A stretch of DNA of 64,000 nt from JADKAV01 sp963733395 (GCA_963733395.1 CAVTCZ010000019.1:620001-684000), one strand, 5' to 3'; shown: positions 18,001-27,188, counted from the stretch's first letter. Notes: generated by a model not told the origin, from the letters alone. Translations and numbers: made by a program.

Positions 18001-18594
18001 ATGACTGTGTTGCTGCGTCCTGCGGGCTCGTCCCGGGCCGACGCGATGGCCTACGCCTGGTCACTGAACGAGGCGGCCGATGGCCTGTTCGCCGAGCTGT
18101 TCGGAAGGGACTGGCGGCGGATCATCGCCGACTTGTCCCTGGTCCCCGGGCACGAACTCTCGCTGGAGCACGTGGTGTTCGCCGAGAATGAGGACACGGT
18201 GCTGGGAGCATGCTCCGGCGGGGCGACCTCGCCGATTCCGACCGGACTGCTGGTGCGCACGCTGCGTTGGCGCGTGCCACGGGCGGCCGCCGTCTGGGTG
18301 GCCGGATTCCCCACCACCGCGTGGCTGCTCAAGCGCACCCCCGGTGACTGGTACCTGCAGTCGATCGCGGTCACCCGACAGGCACGTGGACAGGGCGTGG
18401 GGTCGATGCTGTTCTCGAACGCGGTCGACCGGGCCACGGCGGCGGGGGCGCGGCGGATGGTGCTCGATGTCCGGGTGGGCAATGCCGGCGCCCAGCGGTT
18501 GTACGAACGCCTGGGCATGCGCGTGCTGGCGGAGTCACCCCGCCCGACGCTGCCCGGCGTGCACCGTGTGCGACGGATGGGCCTGGATCTCTAG
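18001..18594 (+). CDS. GNAT family N-acetyltransferase
   Basis: A 197-residue protein starting at ATG 18001. The acetyl-CoA-binding motif A is clear: LQSIAVTRQARGQGVGSMLF, followed by the ...NAGAQRLYERLGMRV block typical of the GNAT C terminus. The N-terminal half is alpha-helical and variable. Substrate is unknown. The frame is open further upstream but that part overlaps the divergent EF-G-like gene. Immediately downstream lies the inverted repeat cluster at 18603-18724. Confidence 0.88.
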   Translation: MTVLLRPAGSSRADAMAYAWSLNEAADGLFAELFGRDWRRIIADLSLVPGHELSLEHVVFAENEDTVLGACSGGATSPIPTGLLVRTLRWRVPRAAAVWVAGFPTTAWLLKRTPGDWYLQSIAVTRQARGQGVGSMLFSNAVDRATAAGARRMVLDVRVGNAGAQRLYERLGMRVLAESPRPTLPGVHRVRRMGLDL

Positions 18595-18602
18595 CGCGGC
18601 GT

Positions 18603-18724
18603 CGAGTGTTGCGCGGTTGCTGCTGTTTCGCGCCGAGTGTTGCGCGGTTGTTGGTCCGCGGGCCTCGAAACCAGCAACCGTGCAACACTCGCGCAGCCGG
18701 GGCAGCAACGGTGCAACAGTCGCG
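18603..18724. repeat. Repeat cluster: two direct plus two inverted copies of a ~20-bp unit
   Basis: Units at 18603 and 18634 read GAGTGTTGCGCGGTTG; units at ~18670-18693 and ~18702-18724 are near reverse complements (CAACCGTGCAACACTCGCG and a variant). Spacing is ~31 bases. The cluster lies between convergent genes and would fold into a long hairpin. A second cluster with the same layout is at 57847-57968. Confidence 0.85.
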
Positions 18725-18760
18725 CAGGCACCGCGGCGCCCGGTCGTCGAAACGGTCAAG

Positions 18761-19129
18761 CTAGCTCTTCGGCTGCACCACTACCGCGGAGCCATAGGCC
18801 AGGATCTCGGTCAGGCCCTGGTCACCGCCGCCGACGTCGGAGGAGTCGAACCGGACGCCGATGATGGCGTTGGCACCCAACGACTGTGCGTGCGTGATCA
18901 GCCGCTCGAGGGCGTCCCGGCGGGCCTGGTCGACCACGTCGGTGTACTGCGGCACCTCGCCGGCCTTGAGTGCACGGAAACCGCCGGTGAATCCCTTGGC
19001 GAATCCCACCGAGCGCACGAGCACACCCCAGGTGAGGCCCAAGTGCTGGGTGATCTCGTAGCCGGGGATCTCGAACGCGGTGGTGCAGGGGATGGCTTCC
19101 TTGATGGGCTGGTCCGCGTTTGTCGTCAT
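18761..19129 (-). CDS. YbjQ/UPF0145 family protein
   Basis: A 122-residue protein matching the small YbjQ family (heavy-metal-binding-like fold, forming pentameric rings). It has the hallmarks TTAFEIPGYEITQHLG near the start, RDALERLITHAQSLGANAIIGVRFD in the middle and ILAYGSAVVV at the end. Family function is unproven; metal binding was suggested from structure only. Start is the ATG at 19129. It is followed by the repeat cluster and then the convergent GNAT gene. Confidence 0.9.
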   Translation of the reverse strand: MTTNADQPIKEAIPCTTAFEIPGYEITQHLGLTWGVLVRSVGFAKGFTGGFRALKAGEVPQYTDVVDQARRDALERLITHAQSLGANAIIGVRFDSSDVGGGDQGLTEILAYGSAVVVQPKS

Positions 19130-19189
19130 GGGTTGGAGGGTAGTGGCTGGCGTCGGCCATCGCCGTGCGAGCGATGGGTGGCCAGGTGC

Positions 19190-19852
19190 CTAGAGTCCCC
19201 AGAAGGGGCCGGACAACCCCACACCGCGCAGGTACTCGGCGGCGTCCGCGGGCTCCCGTCGGACGTATCCGCGATCCAGTCGGCCCGCGTACCATCCCGA
19301 GGCCAGCCGCCAAAGTGTCGCGAGGTCCATGACGTAGCCCTGCTGGTGGCCGGTCGCAGCGAGCCACCGGGCCAGGCACTCCTGCGAGCAGAAGATGCGC
19401 TGGTTGGCGCAGGTGTGGACCACGTCGTCCCACATGTGGGCGGCGGGGACCAGGAAGTGCGCGATCTGCCGACCATCCGGGGGTGCCTCCCGGGTGACGG
19501 TCCAGGCGTGGGCTGCGCGGCATGCCGGGCATCGGGTGGCGACGAGCAGGTCCGGCTCCCAGGTCAAGAGGTGGGCCATCGCGAAGGAATCCCAGGAGCA
19601 GCCGCCCCACCACAGCGTGCTCGCCCCCATGACCGAGAAGCCGAGCGGCACTGCGGAGAAGGGATGTGCCATGACCACCCGGTCGGCATCGTCGAGGGCG
19701 AGGTGCCGGCCTTGCGCCAACACCCGCAGCGCATCCCGGACATCGTGGTCGCTGGTGTGCAGGGTCCCGGCAAGCGACGCAGCTGACGGGGGTGCACCGG
19801 TATGGGCGAACGACTCGTAGACCGCGAGCCGCACATCTTCGGGGTCCACCAT
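19190..19852 (-). CDS. MerB-like alkylmercury lyase family protein
   Basis: A 220-residue protein with an N-terminal winged-helix-like segment (residues 5-65) and a C-terminal organomercurial lyase-like domain. The GCSWDSF motif places Cys85 and Asp88 with the same spacing as the catalytic Cys96/Asp99 pair of MerB. Further Cys residues occur at 108, 111, 148, 155 and 159 and could supply the second catalytic thiol. There is no merR, merA or merT nearby, so it may be a NosL/MerB-superfamily protein with another role rather than true mercury resistance. Eleven bases separate its stop from the SGNH hydrolase upstream. Confidence 0.8.
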   Translation of the reverse strand: MVDPEDVRLAVYESFAHTGAPPSAASLAGTLHTSDHDVRDALRVLAQGRHLALDDADRVVMAHPFSAVPLGFSVMGASTLWWGGCSWDSFAMAHLLTWEPDLLVATRCPACRAAHAWTVTREAPPDGRQIAHFLVPAAHMWDDVVHTCANQRIFCSQECLARWLAATGHQQGYVMDLATLWRLASGWYAGRLDRGYVRREPADAAEYLRGVGLSGPFWGL

Positions 19853-19863
19853 GCCGAAGCGCC

Positions 19864-21339
19864 CTACTTCACCGTGACGGCGAAGTTCTCCTCGTAAGCC
19901 TTCTCGCTTCCGCTACGGACGGCATTGGCGACGAGCTTGCACTTGCCGTCCTTCTTGTAGGTCACGAGGTCGCCGTGGAACAGGTCGCATATCTTCGGCG
20001 TGGAACTGTCCCAGCCGACTGCGTTCTGCTGCTTCGTGCGGTGCGGGAGGTCGACGGCCACCTTGTTCTTCGCCTTGGCGGGCACGTCACCCTTCAACTC
20101 CTGCGTGACCGTGGCCTTGGACACCGTCGGGGTGTCGACCCAGGCGGGCGCGCTGCCGCACCATTGCCCGAACGCAGAACATGTCGCTGCGGTGACGGTC
20201 TTGGCCAGTTGGGCGTGGCCGGCCTTGCTGGGGTGGATCCAGGTGTCGTTGGCGAACACCCATGGATCCGGATCCAGCGGCTGATGCTGTTCCCAAGCGC
20301 TCTGGTTGGGCACCGCGAGTTGCAGGTTGGTGGCCTTGATCCCGTCCTGGGTCTGGGCCCACTGCTGGACTTCTCCGACGGCGGCCGCGACCTTCGCGTT
20401 CATCGCGTTCTGCACGGCGATGGCCTGTGCCCACTGCGTGGTGCTGCCATCCACGGGGCAGTTGCTGCACTCGGAGACCTTCTGCTTCTGCGACGGACAG
20501 GCATTGCCCGCCGAGGGCCCCTTGCTCAGGTTGCCCTCGGGCTGCCAGTTGGCGAACGACCAGGGGCAGGTCCGGTAGTACTGCATGACCATCACCTTGT
20601 TGCCGTTCTGCAGAAGGGTCTTGTAGACGCTCTCGAGGTGCTGGCTCTGCTGGTTCTGCGCCCACTGCTGATCGGCGCAGTCGACGGCATGCGAAGGCGG
20701 GTAGGCCCACCATCCGGTCCAGCCCAGCCACTCGCCGGTGTCCGAGCACGCGCCGTCGGTCACCGGGTATCCCAGGATCTTGACCTGCAGCATGGTGGAA
20801 AGGATCGGGTTGGCCCCCAGGGTCATCACCACCGTCGTGTTCTTGAGGGTCTTCAACTGCGGGTTGAAGGGTCCGCCGGTGTCCCATTGCGCTGGGGTGG
20901 AACCGGTGACTGCCCAGTTCTCGACGGGTACGGAGTTGCTCGGGTCCTGGCTGGCGGCGATCTGGTAGGAGTACGCGACGTTGGGGGAGTTGGCGCCCGG
21001 CTTCCACGGCCCGGCCTTCCACGGTGAACCGTTGTAGTTGTTGTTGCTGCACTGATCGATCGGGGTTCCGGTTGCCGGGCTGCAGGCATTGAGGCTGTTG
21101 TCACCGGTCCATGCGCTGAGGAACGGCTGGTTCACTGCGCCGGTGACCGACGGCGCGTTCTCCTTCTGGCCGAAGTAGCCGAAGCCGGCGGTGACGGAGT
21201 CGCCGAGGAAGACCACCGAGGGTGGCGGGTCGTCGGCTGCCGCCGGGTTGGCAGCCGCGCCGAGCGCCAGCGTCGAGGCGGTGAGTACGGCCAGCGCCGT
21301 AGCGACGCGCTTGAAGACTCCCGTGCGTGACTTCGCCAT
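19864..21339 (-). CDS. Secreted SGNH/GDSL-family hydrolase
   Basis: A 491-residue exported protein. Start is ATG 21339, preceded by GGAGGATC. A Sec signal peptide ends near ANPAAADD (~residue 35). The catalytic Ser is in FLGDSVTAGFGYFG, the oxyanion Gly/Asn appear as NWAVTGSTPAQW and TLGANP, and the Asp-x-x-His dyad is seen in NDTWIHPSKAGHAQL. Many Cys residues point to disulphides outside the cell. The C-terminal ~110 residues form a separate beta-rich domain with a Cys pair. It is likely an extracellular esterase or lipase; substrate unknown. Confidence 0.85.
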   Translation of the reverse strand: MAKSRTGVFKRVATALAVLTASTLALGAAANPAAADDPPPSVVFLGDSVTAGFGYFGQKENAPSVTGAVNQPFLSAWTGDNSLNACSPATGTPIDQCSNNNYNGSPWKAGPWKPGANSPNVAYSYQIAASQDPSNSVPVENWAVTGSTPAQWDTGGPFNPQLKTLKNTTVVMTLGANPILSTMLQVKILGYPVTDGACSDTGEWLGWTGWWAYPPSHAVDCADQQWAQNQQSQHLESVYKTLLQNGNKVMVMQYYRTCPWSFANWQPEGNLSKGPSAGNACPSQKQKVSECSNCPVDGSTTQWAQAIAVQNAMNAKVAAAVGEVQQWAQTQDGIKATNLQLAVPNQSAWEQHQPLDPDPWVFANDTWIHPSKAGHAQLAKTVTAATCSAFGQWCGSAPAWVDTPTVSKATVTQELKGDVPAKAKNKVAVDLPHRTKQQNAVGWDSSTPKICDLFHGDLVTYKKDGKCKLVANAVRSGSEKAYEENFAVTVK

Positions 21340-21458
21340 GTCTGATCCTCCGCGACCGGGCCCACCGCATTCGGTGGGCATGCGCAGAGCGTAGTGCGGC
21401 CCGGGTGCGCGATGAAAGGTCTTGCGCGAACTTCAGGCGAAAAGGCGGGATGCGGGTC

Positions 21459-22116
21459 TCAGCGGGACAGCCGGCGCTCCAAGCCGTCGAGGACGAGGTC
21501 CAGCCCGAACTCGAAACTCTCCTCCCGGCCGGTTGCCATGATCTCCCCGATGACTCGCGTGACGTGGGGGAAGTCCGACTGCGAGATCTGCGCCATGACC
21601 TCGGCCGATACGCGCGGGGCCTCGTCGGCCTCGAACGGCAGGTTCAGTTCCTGCATCGTGAAACCGTAGAGGTGGCTGTCGAGGGTGTTCCACGCGTCCA
21701 GCGCCTCGGGCACCGTGAAGCCGGCCTCGAGCAGCCGGCCGAACGTGGCGTCGAGGTACTGCGTCATCCCGGGGCCGATGTTGTAGCGGGACATGATCTG
21801 CAGCGCCGCCCATGGATGGGCCAGCAGTGTCTCGTGTGCGCGAAGGGCCCGTTCCCGCATCGCCTCCTTCCAGGGCGTGCCAGTCGGCGGGACCCGGATG
21901 TCCCCGACCACCAGGTCCACGATCCCGTTGAGCAGTTCGTCCTTGTTCGCCACGTGGTTGTACAGCGACATCGCCTCGACCCCCAGCTCCTGGCCGAGCC
22001 GGCGCATGGTGAGCGCCTCGATGCCGTCCCTGTCGGCCAGTGCGATGGCCGCCCGCAGCACGCGCTCCCGGCTGAGCGGGGCGCGCCGCGGTGGTGGTGG
22101 TGGTGCCTCTGGGCAT
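21459..22116 (-). CDS. TetR family regulator of the divergent quinone reductase
   Basis: A 200-residue in-frame core (from GTG 22061) has a TetR HTH (IEALTMRRLGQELGVEAMSLYNHVANKDELL) and a TetR_C ligand domain with the Tyr/Trp-rich helices (DAWNTLDSHLYGF) of the TetR_C_1 type. I extend the gene to ATG 22116 because it has a GGAGGAGG ribosome site and begins MPRGTTTTT; this needs a single-base shift in the (ACC)n run near 22090. It is divergent from the MDR oxidoreductase at 22229 and probably represses the promoter between them. Confidence 0.85.
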
Positions 22117-22161
22117 CGGGGGCCTCCTCCCTACCCGCAACGTACATCGTAAGCCTGGGGC

Positions 22162-22200
22162 TTGACACGCTGGCGGGAGTCACGTAACTTACACAGTAAG
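22162..22200 (+). promoter_or_regulatory. Sigma70-type promoter with overlapping TetR operator
   Basis: TTGACA (22162-22167), a 17-base spacer and TAACTT (22185-22190) form a near-consensus promoter for the quinone reductase. The -10 overlaps CTTAC-ACA-GTAAG (22188-22200), a perfect 5-bp-arm palindrome. More CGTAAG half-sites lie at 22148 and 22208. Repression by the divergent TetR protein is the simple reading. Confidence 0.75.
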
Positions 22201-22228
22201 CATACAACGTAAGTCCGAGGAGGACCAC

Positions 22229-23200
22229 ATGAAGGCCATCGTTCAAGACGCCTACGGCTCGACCGACACCCTCGATCTCCGGGACATCGACGCCCCGGAG
22301 ATCGCCGATGACGAGGTGCTGGTGCGAGTCCATGCCGCTGGTCTGGACCGAGGGGTGTGGCACCTCATGGCAGGGCTTCCCTACCCGATCCGGCTGGCCG
22401 GCTATGGGCTCCGGTCGCCCAAGTTCCCCGTGCCTGGCATGGACCTCGCGGGGGTGGTGGCGGCGATCGGCAAGGACGTGACGAGGTTCGCCGCCGGCGA
22501 CGAGGTGTTCGGGATCGGCAAAGGGGCCTACGCGGAGTACGCCCGGGCGCCCGAGAACAAGCTGGCGCCGAAGCCGGCGAACTTCACGTTCGAACAGGCG
22601 GCAGTTCTGGGCATCTCCGGGTTGACCGCGCTGCAGGCGCTGCGCGACAAGGGCGGGGTCGAGCCGGGGGACAAGGTGCTGATCATCGGCGCCTCCGGTG
22701 GTGTGGGGAGCTTCGCGGTGCAGATCGCCAAGGCCTTCGGGGCGGAAGTCACCGGTGTGTGCAGCACCGCGAAGGTCGATATGGTCCAGGCGCTGGGCGC
22801 CGACCACGTCATCGACTACACCCGTGATGACTTCGCCGAGGCGGGCGCCCGTTACGACGTCATCCTCGACATCGGCGGGAACTCCTCGCTGTCGCGGCTG
22901 CGCCGGGCTATGACCCCGCAGGGCACTGCGGTCATCGTGGGCGGCGAGACCGGCGGCCGCTGGCTCGGCGGCTATGACCGCTCGCTGCGAGCGCCCCTGC
23001 TGTCGCTGTTCGTGGGCCAGGAACTCGGCGGGTTGATCTGCTCGGAGAATGCCGAGGACCTGCAGGTGCTCAAGGAGTTCGCCGAGGCGGGCACGATCGT
23101 GCCGGCCGTCGATCGGGCCTATCCGTTGAGCGAGGTTCCGAAGGCCATCCGGCACCTGGCGCAGGGGCAGGTCCGGGGAAAGGTCGTCATCACGGTATGA
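22229..23200 (+). CDS. Zinc-free MDR NAD(P)H:quinone reductase-type oxidoreductase
   Basis: A 323-residue medium-chain reductase without the catalytic or structural zinc Cys ligands. It has the NADPH-binding motif IIGASGGVGSFAVQIAKAFGA and the GTC/CST specificity region after strand 2. It resembles quinone or enone reductases. The ribosome site is GGAGGACC. It is divergent from the TetR gene and followed by an SDR 66 bases later, forming a small detoxification block. A paralogue with the same motifs is at 35595-36571. Confidence 0.9.
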   Translation: MKAIVQDAYGSTDTLDLRDIDAPEIADDEVLVRVHAAGLDRGVWHLMAGLPYPIRLAGYGLRSPKFPVPGMDLAGVVAAIGKDVTRFAAGDEVFGIGKGAYAEYARAPENKLAPKPANFTFEQAAVLGISGLTALQALRDKGGVEPGDKVLIIGASGGVGSFAVQIAKAFGAEVTGVCSTAKVDMVQALGADHVIDYTRDDFAEAGARYDVILDIGGNSSLSRLRRAMTPQGTAVIVGGETGGRWLGGYDRSLRAPLLSLFVGQELGGLICSENAEDLQVLKEFAEAGTIVPAVDRAYPLSEVPKAIRHLAQGQVRGKVVITV

Positions 23201-23266
23201 CCGAACTGCCCGGTCCCGCACCCGCCGGGGCGTCCGCTGCCCCGATACGCACCGAAGGAGACGAAC

Positions 23267-24146
23267 ATGGAACAGATTCCCCGTGGACCGATGGCCGGCA
23301 AGACGGTGCTCGTCACCGGAGCCACTTCAGGCATCGGCCGCGCGACCGCCGAGGGGCTGGCCGCGATGGGCGCCGATCTGGCGATCACCGGCCGGGATCG
23401 TGGACGCACTGAGCGCGCTGCGCAGGAGATCCGGTCAACGACCGGCGGGCGAGTGGCCGCGTTCGTCGCGGACCTGTCATCCCAGTCGGAGGTCCGCCGG
23501 CTGGCCGACGAGGTCCGCCACGCCCTTCCCCGGATCGATGTGCTCCTCAACAACGTCGGCGGCTACTGGAACACCCGGCACGTCACGGCCGATGGTTTGG
23601 AGCGCACCTTCGCCCTCAACCACCTCGCGCCGTTCCTGCTGACCAACCTGCTGCTGGATCGGCTGCAGGGGAGTGCGCCGGCGCGGGTGGTCACGGTCGC
23701 GTCCAATGCGCAGGCGATGGGCCGCATCGACTTCGACGATTTGCAGGGGGAGCGGTCCTACTCGGGGGCAACCGCCTACAACCAGTCGAAGTTGGCCAAC
23801 GTCCTGTTCACCTACGAGCTGGCCAGGAGGCTGCGGGCCACATCGCGTCACCGCCAATGCCCTGCATCCCGGCGTGGTCAGCACATCCTTCGGGGCTGAG
23901 GACCCAGGCCTCGTCCAGCGGCTGTTCGTCCCGTTCGCGCGGCCGTTCATGAAGGACGCTGCCAGGGGCGCAGCCACGTCGGTCCACGTGGCGTCCGCGC
24001 CTGATCTCGAGCAGGTGACCGGCCGCTACTTCGCCAACAGCAGACCCAAGAGATCCTCCAAGCGCAGCTACGACGAAGCCGCTGCCGCGCGGTTGTGGCA
24101 GGTGAGCGCCGACCTGGTCGGCCTGACCGCCGCTCGGCAATCCTGA
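23267..24146 (+). CDS. Short-chain dehydrogenase (retinol dehydrogenase-like), one frame break
   Basis: A classical-type SDR of ~293 residues when bridged. TGATSGIGRATAEGL binds NAD(P); NNVGG replaces NNAG; YNQSK holds the catalytic Tyr and Lys. The frame breaks near 23846 (ELARRLRATSR) and resumes as RVTANALHPGVVSTSFG in the next frame. The second piece ends at 24146. The bridged sequence is colinear with the light-dependent protochlorophyllide reductase/retinol-dehydrogenase-like subgroup. It is preceded by GAAGGAGACGAAC, a good ribosome site. Probably in the same operon as the quinone reductase. Confidence 0.85.
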
Positions 24147-24210
24147 GCCAAGAACGGCTCTGCACCCCACCCCGGTCGACGCCGCAGCGCTCAGCGACGA
24201 AGATGACACC

Positions 24211-25353
24211 ATGAGCCAACTGCGCCTCGGGGCGATCGGAACCTCCAGCAAGGAGAACGAGCGGCGCCTGCCGATACACCCGCACCACGTCGAGCGCATC
24301 GATGCGGATCTGCGCTCGCGGATCGTGCTGGAGGCCGGGTATGGCCGCCACTACGGGGTCTCGGACGACTATCTGGCCGGGCTGGTCTCGGCGTTGCTGC
24401 CGCGCGAAGAAGTCATCGCGCAGACCGACATCGTGCTGTTGCCCAAGCCCACCATGGCTGACTTGGAGTCGCTGCGCAGGGGACAGATCCTCTGGGGCTG
24501 GCCGCACGCGGTGCAGGACGCGGAACTCACCCAGATCTCGATCGACAAGCACCTCACTCTGATCGCCTGGGAGCAGATGAACCACTGGACGCCCAGCGGC
24601 GACTTCATGGTGCACGTGTTCCACCTGAACAACGAGATGGCCGGCTACTGCTCGGTGCTGCAGGCCATGACTCTCGCAGGTACCACCGGCCACTACGGTC
24701 GGCATCTGCGGGCGGTGGTGCTCGGGTTCGGGAACACCGCCCGCGGGGCCATCACCGCGCTGCACGGGTTGGGCATCCATGAGGTGAGCGCACTGACGAT
24801 GCGGGATGTGACCGCCGTGGCGTCACCGATCCCCGCGGTCGAGTTGGACCACATGCACCGGGTCGAGGGTGACAGCGGCGGCATCGCCGTGCACACGCCT
24901 GCCGGGGAGGTGCCCATCGCACAGTTCCTCGCCGGCTTCGACCTGGTCGTGAGCTGTGTCCTGCAGGACACGGACAACCCCATGATGTTCATCTCGGAGG
25001 AGGAGCTGGCGCTCTTCGGCCCCGGACACCTGATCGTCGATGTCTCGTGTGACCGCGGCATGGGCTTCGATTGGGCCAGGCCCACGTCCTTCGAAGAGCC
25101 GATGTTCACAGTCGGCGACGGGGTCATGTACTACGCCGTGGACCACAGCCCCAGCTACCTGTGGAACAGCGCCACCTGGGGGATCAGCGAGGCCCTCATC
25201 CCGTTCCTGCGTCCGGTCATGGACGGACCGCAGGCCTGGGAGCAGGATCCAAGTATCAAACTCGCCATCGAGATCCAGGATGGCGTCGTGCAGAACCCGA
25301 AGATCCTGTCGTTCCAGGGCAGGGCCGGGGAGCACCCGCACCGGATCCACTGA
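24211..25353 (+). CDS. N5-(carboxyethyl)ornithine synthase-like / alanine dehydrogenase-PNT family enzyme
   Basis: A 380-residue protein of the AlaDH/PNT fold. N-terminal pattern KENERRLPIHPHHVERI with RIVLEAGYG is typical of the family's substrate domain. The NAD-binding loop is VVLGFGNTARGA. The match is closest to the CEOS subgroup, which reductively joins pyruvate and the ornithine side-chain amine; this is from memory of actinobacterial annotations. It lies 64 bases after the SDR, on the same strand. It is one of two opine-type dehydrogenases in the window, the other at 53716-54795. The true substrate pair is not known. Confidence 0.65.
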   Translation: MSQLRLGAIGTSSKENERRLPIHPHHVERIDADLRSRIVLEAGYGRHYGVSDDYLAGLVSALLPREEVIAQTDIVLLPKPTMADLESLRRGQILWGWPHAVQDAELTQISIDKHLTLIAWEQMNHWTPSGDFMVHVFHLNNEMAGYCSVLQAMTLAGTTGHYGRHLRAVVLGFGNTARGAITALHGLGIHEVSALTMRDVTAVASPIPAVELDHMHRVEGDSGGIAVHTPAGEVPIAQFLAGFDLVVSCVLQDTDNPMMFISEEELALFGPGHLIVDVSCDRGMGFDWARPTSFEEPMFTVGDGVMYYAVDHSPSYLWNSATWGISEALIPFLRPVMDGPQAWEQDPSIKLAIEIQDGVVQNPKILSFQGRAGEHPHRIH

Positions 25354-25381
25354 GCGGGGACGTCGGTGGCAGGCGGCGAAG

Positions 25382-26317
25382 TCACCTGCGCACTGCGCGC
25401 CACCAGCCATCGACGGTGTCCCAGCAGCAGATGAGCAGGATCACCCACGGCAGCCCGCCGATCAGGGTGGTGACGCCCTCGGCGGCGGTTGTGGCGACGG
25501 CCGGGTTGAGCAGCGAATCGGTGCCCCACAGCCACAGCACGATGGTGGCGAAGGTGACGTTGAGGACCGTGTTGACCGCCGCCAGGGTCACCGTCCACTG
25601 GCCGACGCGGTACTTCACAACCTCCAGCACGATGCTCAGCAGCAGCACGGCCAGCAGCAAGGCGATCCACGGCGACCAGGCGGCCGGGTCGAGCGCCGGT
25701 ACCTGCGCCCCGTCCACCGCGATCAACCAGTGGTCACGCTGCCAGAGGATCGCCCACATGAGCACCGACAGCAGCGTGATCGAGACGACGGTGTCACCAA
25801 GCCCGATCCGGCGGTCCACCGGTTCCGGCAGGTCGGCAGGGGTCCAGCCGTGGTCTTTCGGCGCCTTTCCGTAGCGGTCCATGAGCGCGAACGCGACGGT
25901 CACCCACAGCGCCAACTGCACGCCCACCTGGAAGACGACTGCCAGTGTGCTCGTGAGAACGTCCAGGACCGCACCGCCGGCCATGCCTTGAACCACCAGC
26001 ATCACGGCGCCCACCGTCGGCAGGACCGCCACCATGAGCAGGCGCAACAACTGCACGTACTCCCCGTAGTGGTCAGGGCCGATCAGGGATCGCGGATGTC
26101 CGCCGTAGGAGACCGCAAGATCGGCCGGGTCTCCGAGTTCGGTCAGGGTGCGTGCCAGCGCTTCGTCGTCGGCAAGTCCCAGTGCGCGGTGCCGCGCCAC
26201 GGAGTCGTCGATAATGGCTCGCAGTCGCTCGTCGACGCTCTTGCTCTTCTCGTCCGGGACGTGCCTGGCGACCTCGGCGATGTACCGGTCCTCGATCGTG
26301 AGAATGGCCGTAGTCAT
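25382..26317 (-). CDS. HAAS/permease-prefix-domain membrane protein
   Basis: A 311-residue protein. Residues 1-75 form an HAAS-like all-helical domain (IEDRYIAEVARHVPDEK ... LGDPADLAVSYGG), as found in proteins coded beside PadR regulators. The rest has about six membrane helices. Start is ATG 26317, with GAAGGG eight bases upstream; a GTG three codons earlier is less well placed. The helical prefix is thought to sense or signal to partners. No PadR gene is adjacent; the one in the window is at 4313. Function is unknown. Confidence 0.75.
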   Translation of the reverse strand: MTTAILTIEDRYIAEVARHVPDEKSKSVDERLRAIIDDSVARHRALGLADDEALARTLTELGDPADLAVSYGGHPRSLIGPDHYGEYVQLLRLLMVAVLPTVGAVMLVVQGMAGGAVLDVLTSTLAVVFQVGVQLALWVTVAFALMDRYGKAPKDHGWTPADLPEPVDRRIGLGDTVVSITLLSVLMWAILWQRDHWLIAVDGAQVPALDPAAWSPWIALLLAVLLLSIVLEVVKYRVGQWTVTLAAVNTVLNVTFATIVLWLWGTDSLLNPAVATTAAEGVTTLIGGLPWVILLICCWDTVDGWWRAVRR

Positions 26318-26399
26318 GTCGATCACCCTTCCCGGGTCGGGAGCCCAGAGCCCACTGCCATTGTCCTGCGCGCTGGCAGGTTGTGGCTAGTGCGTCGGG

Positions 26400-27188
26400 C
26401 TAGCCGATCACCCTGAGTGCGGCGTCCTTCGCGACCCGGCCATCGCCGCTGGAGACCCCGCGGACGCGCCGCCAGACCCAGGGGGCGAAGTGGTCGCGGG
26501 CCCACTCCAGATCCGTCATCAGGTCGTCCCGGCGACGGCTGGGACCTTTGGGTGGCAGCTGTTGTCGCCACCAGCCGGGTGCGCCACCGAGCACCTCGGG
26601 ATCGGTCACGCCCAGGCGTTCCAGCACGGCCGCGGCGACCCGGGCGTGCCCGTCGGGATTCAGGTGCAGCCGGTCGGTGTACCAGAAGCGACGGTCGGTA
26701 AGGGCGTCCACCGCTTCGAGATCGATCACGATGGCGTGATGGCGCTGCGCCACCCTGCGCACGTTCTCGTTGAACGAGGCGAAGCGGGAGGCGATCGCGT
26801 CGGCCACTCGGCCGGTGCCGCCGGCCCGGGTGAGGCAGGTGAAGAGCAGCACCCGCCGACTGGGATCGGTGACCTGAGCCACTGCCGCGTCGTAGCGTTC
26901 GAACAGATCGGGGAGGTCCGTGCCCCGGCGCAGCACGTCGTTCCCGCCGGCGTGGAAGGTGAGCACGTCGGGCTTCATGTCGGATGCCAAGGGCACCTGC
27001 TGGGCCACGACCTGGTCGAGCAGCTTCCCACGTACTGCGAGGTTGGCATACTCGACGCGACCGCCGTCGCGGGCCAGGCCGCCGGCGACCCGGTCGGCCC
27101 AGCCGAGGTACTCGCCGTCCGGGCGCACCTCATCGCACAGCCCCTCGGTGAAGGAGTCGCCCAGGCAGACCAGTCGCATCGCTGTCAT
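26400..27188 (-). CDS. Cytoplasmic SGNH/GDSL hydrolase
   Basis: A 262-residue protein with the SGNH blocks: VCLGDSFTEGL (catalytic Ser), LAVRG, FHAGGNDVLR (block III Gly/Asn) and DRLHLNPDGHAR (Asp and His). There is no signal peptide. The ATG at 27188 overlaps the stop of the SDR gene as ATGA, so it is translationally coupled and co-expressed with the SDR and TetR upstream. A lipase or acyl-esterase role fits the acyl-CoA context. The C-terminal ~70 residues, rich in Trp and Arg, are outside the core fold. Confidence 0.88.
   Translation of the reverse strand: MTAMRLVCLGDSFTEGLCDEVRPDGEYLGWADRVAGGLARDGGRVEYANLAVRGKLLDQVVAQQVPLASDMKPDVLTFHAGGNDVLRRGTDLPDLFERYDAAVAQVTDPSRRVLLFTCLTRAGGTGRVADAIASRFASFNENVRRVAQRHHAIVIDLEAVDALTDRRFWYTDRLHLNPDGHARVAAAVLERLGVTDPEVLGGAPGWWRQQLPPKGPSRRRDDLMTDLEWARDHFAPWVWRRVRGVSSGDGRVAKDAALRVIG

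Noticed and set aside
18603..18724. CRISPR array
   Set aside because: Only four units, two of them inverted, with no consistent spacers and no cas genes.
18761..19852. Mercury resistance operon
   Set aside because: The MerB-like gene has no merR, merA or merT nearby; YbjQ is not part of mer systems.
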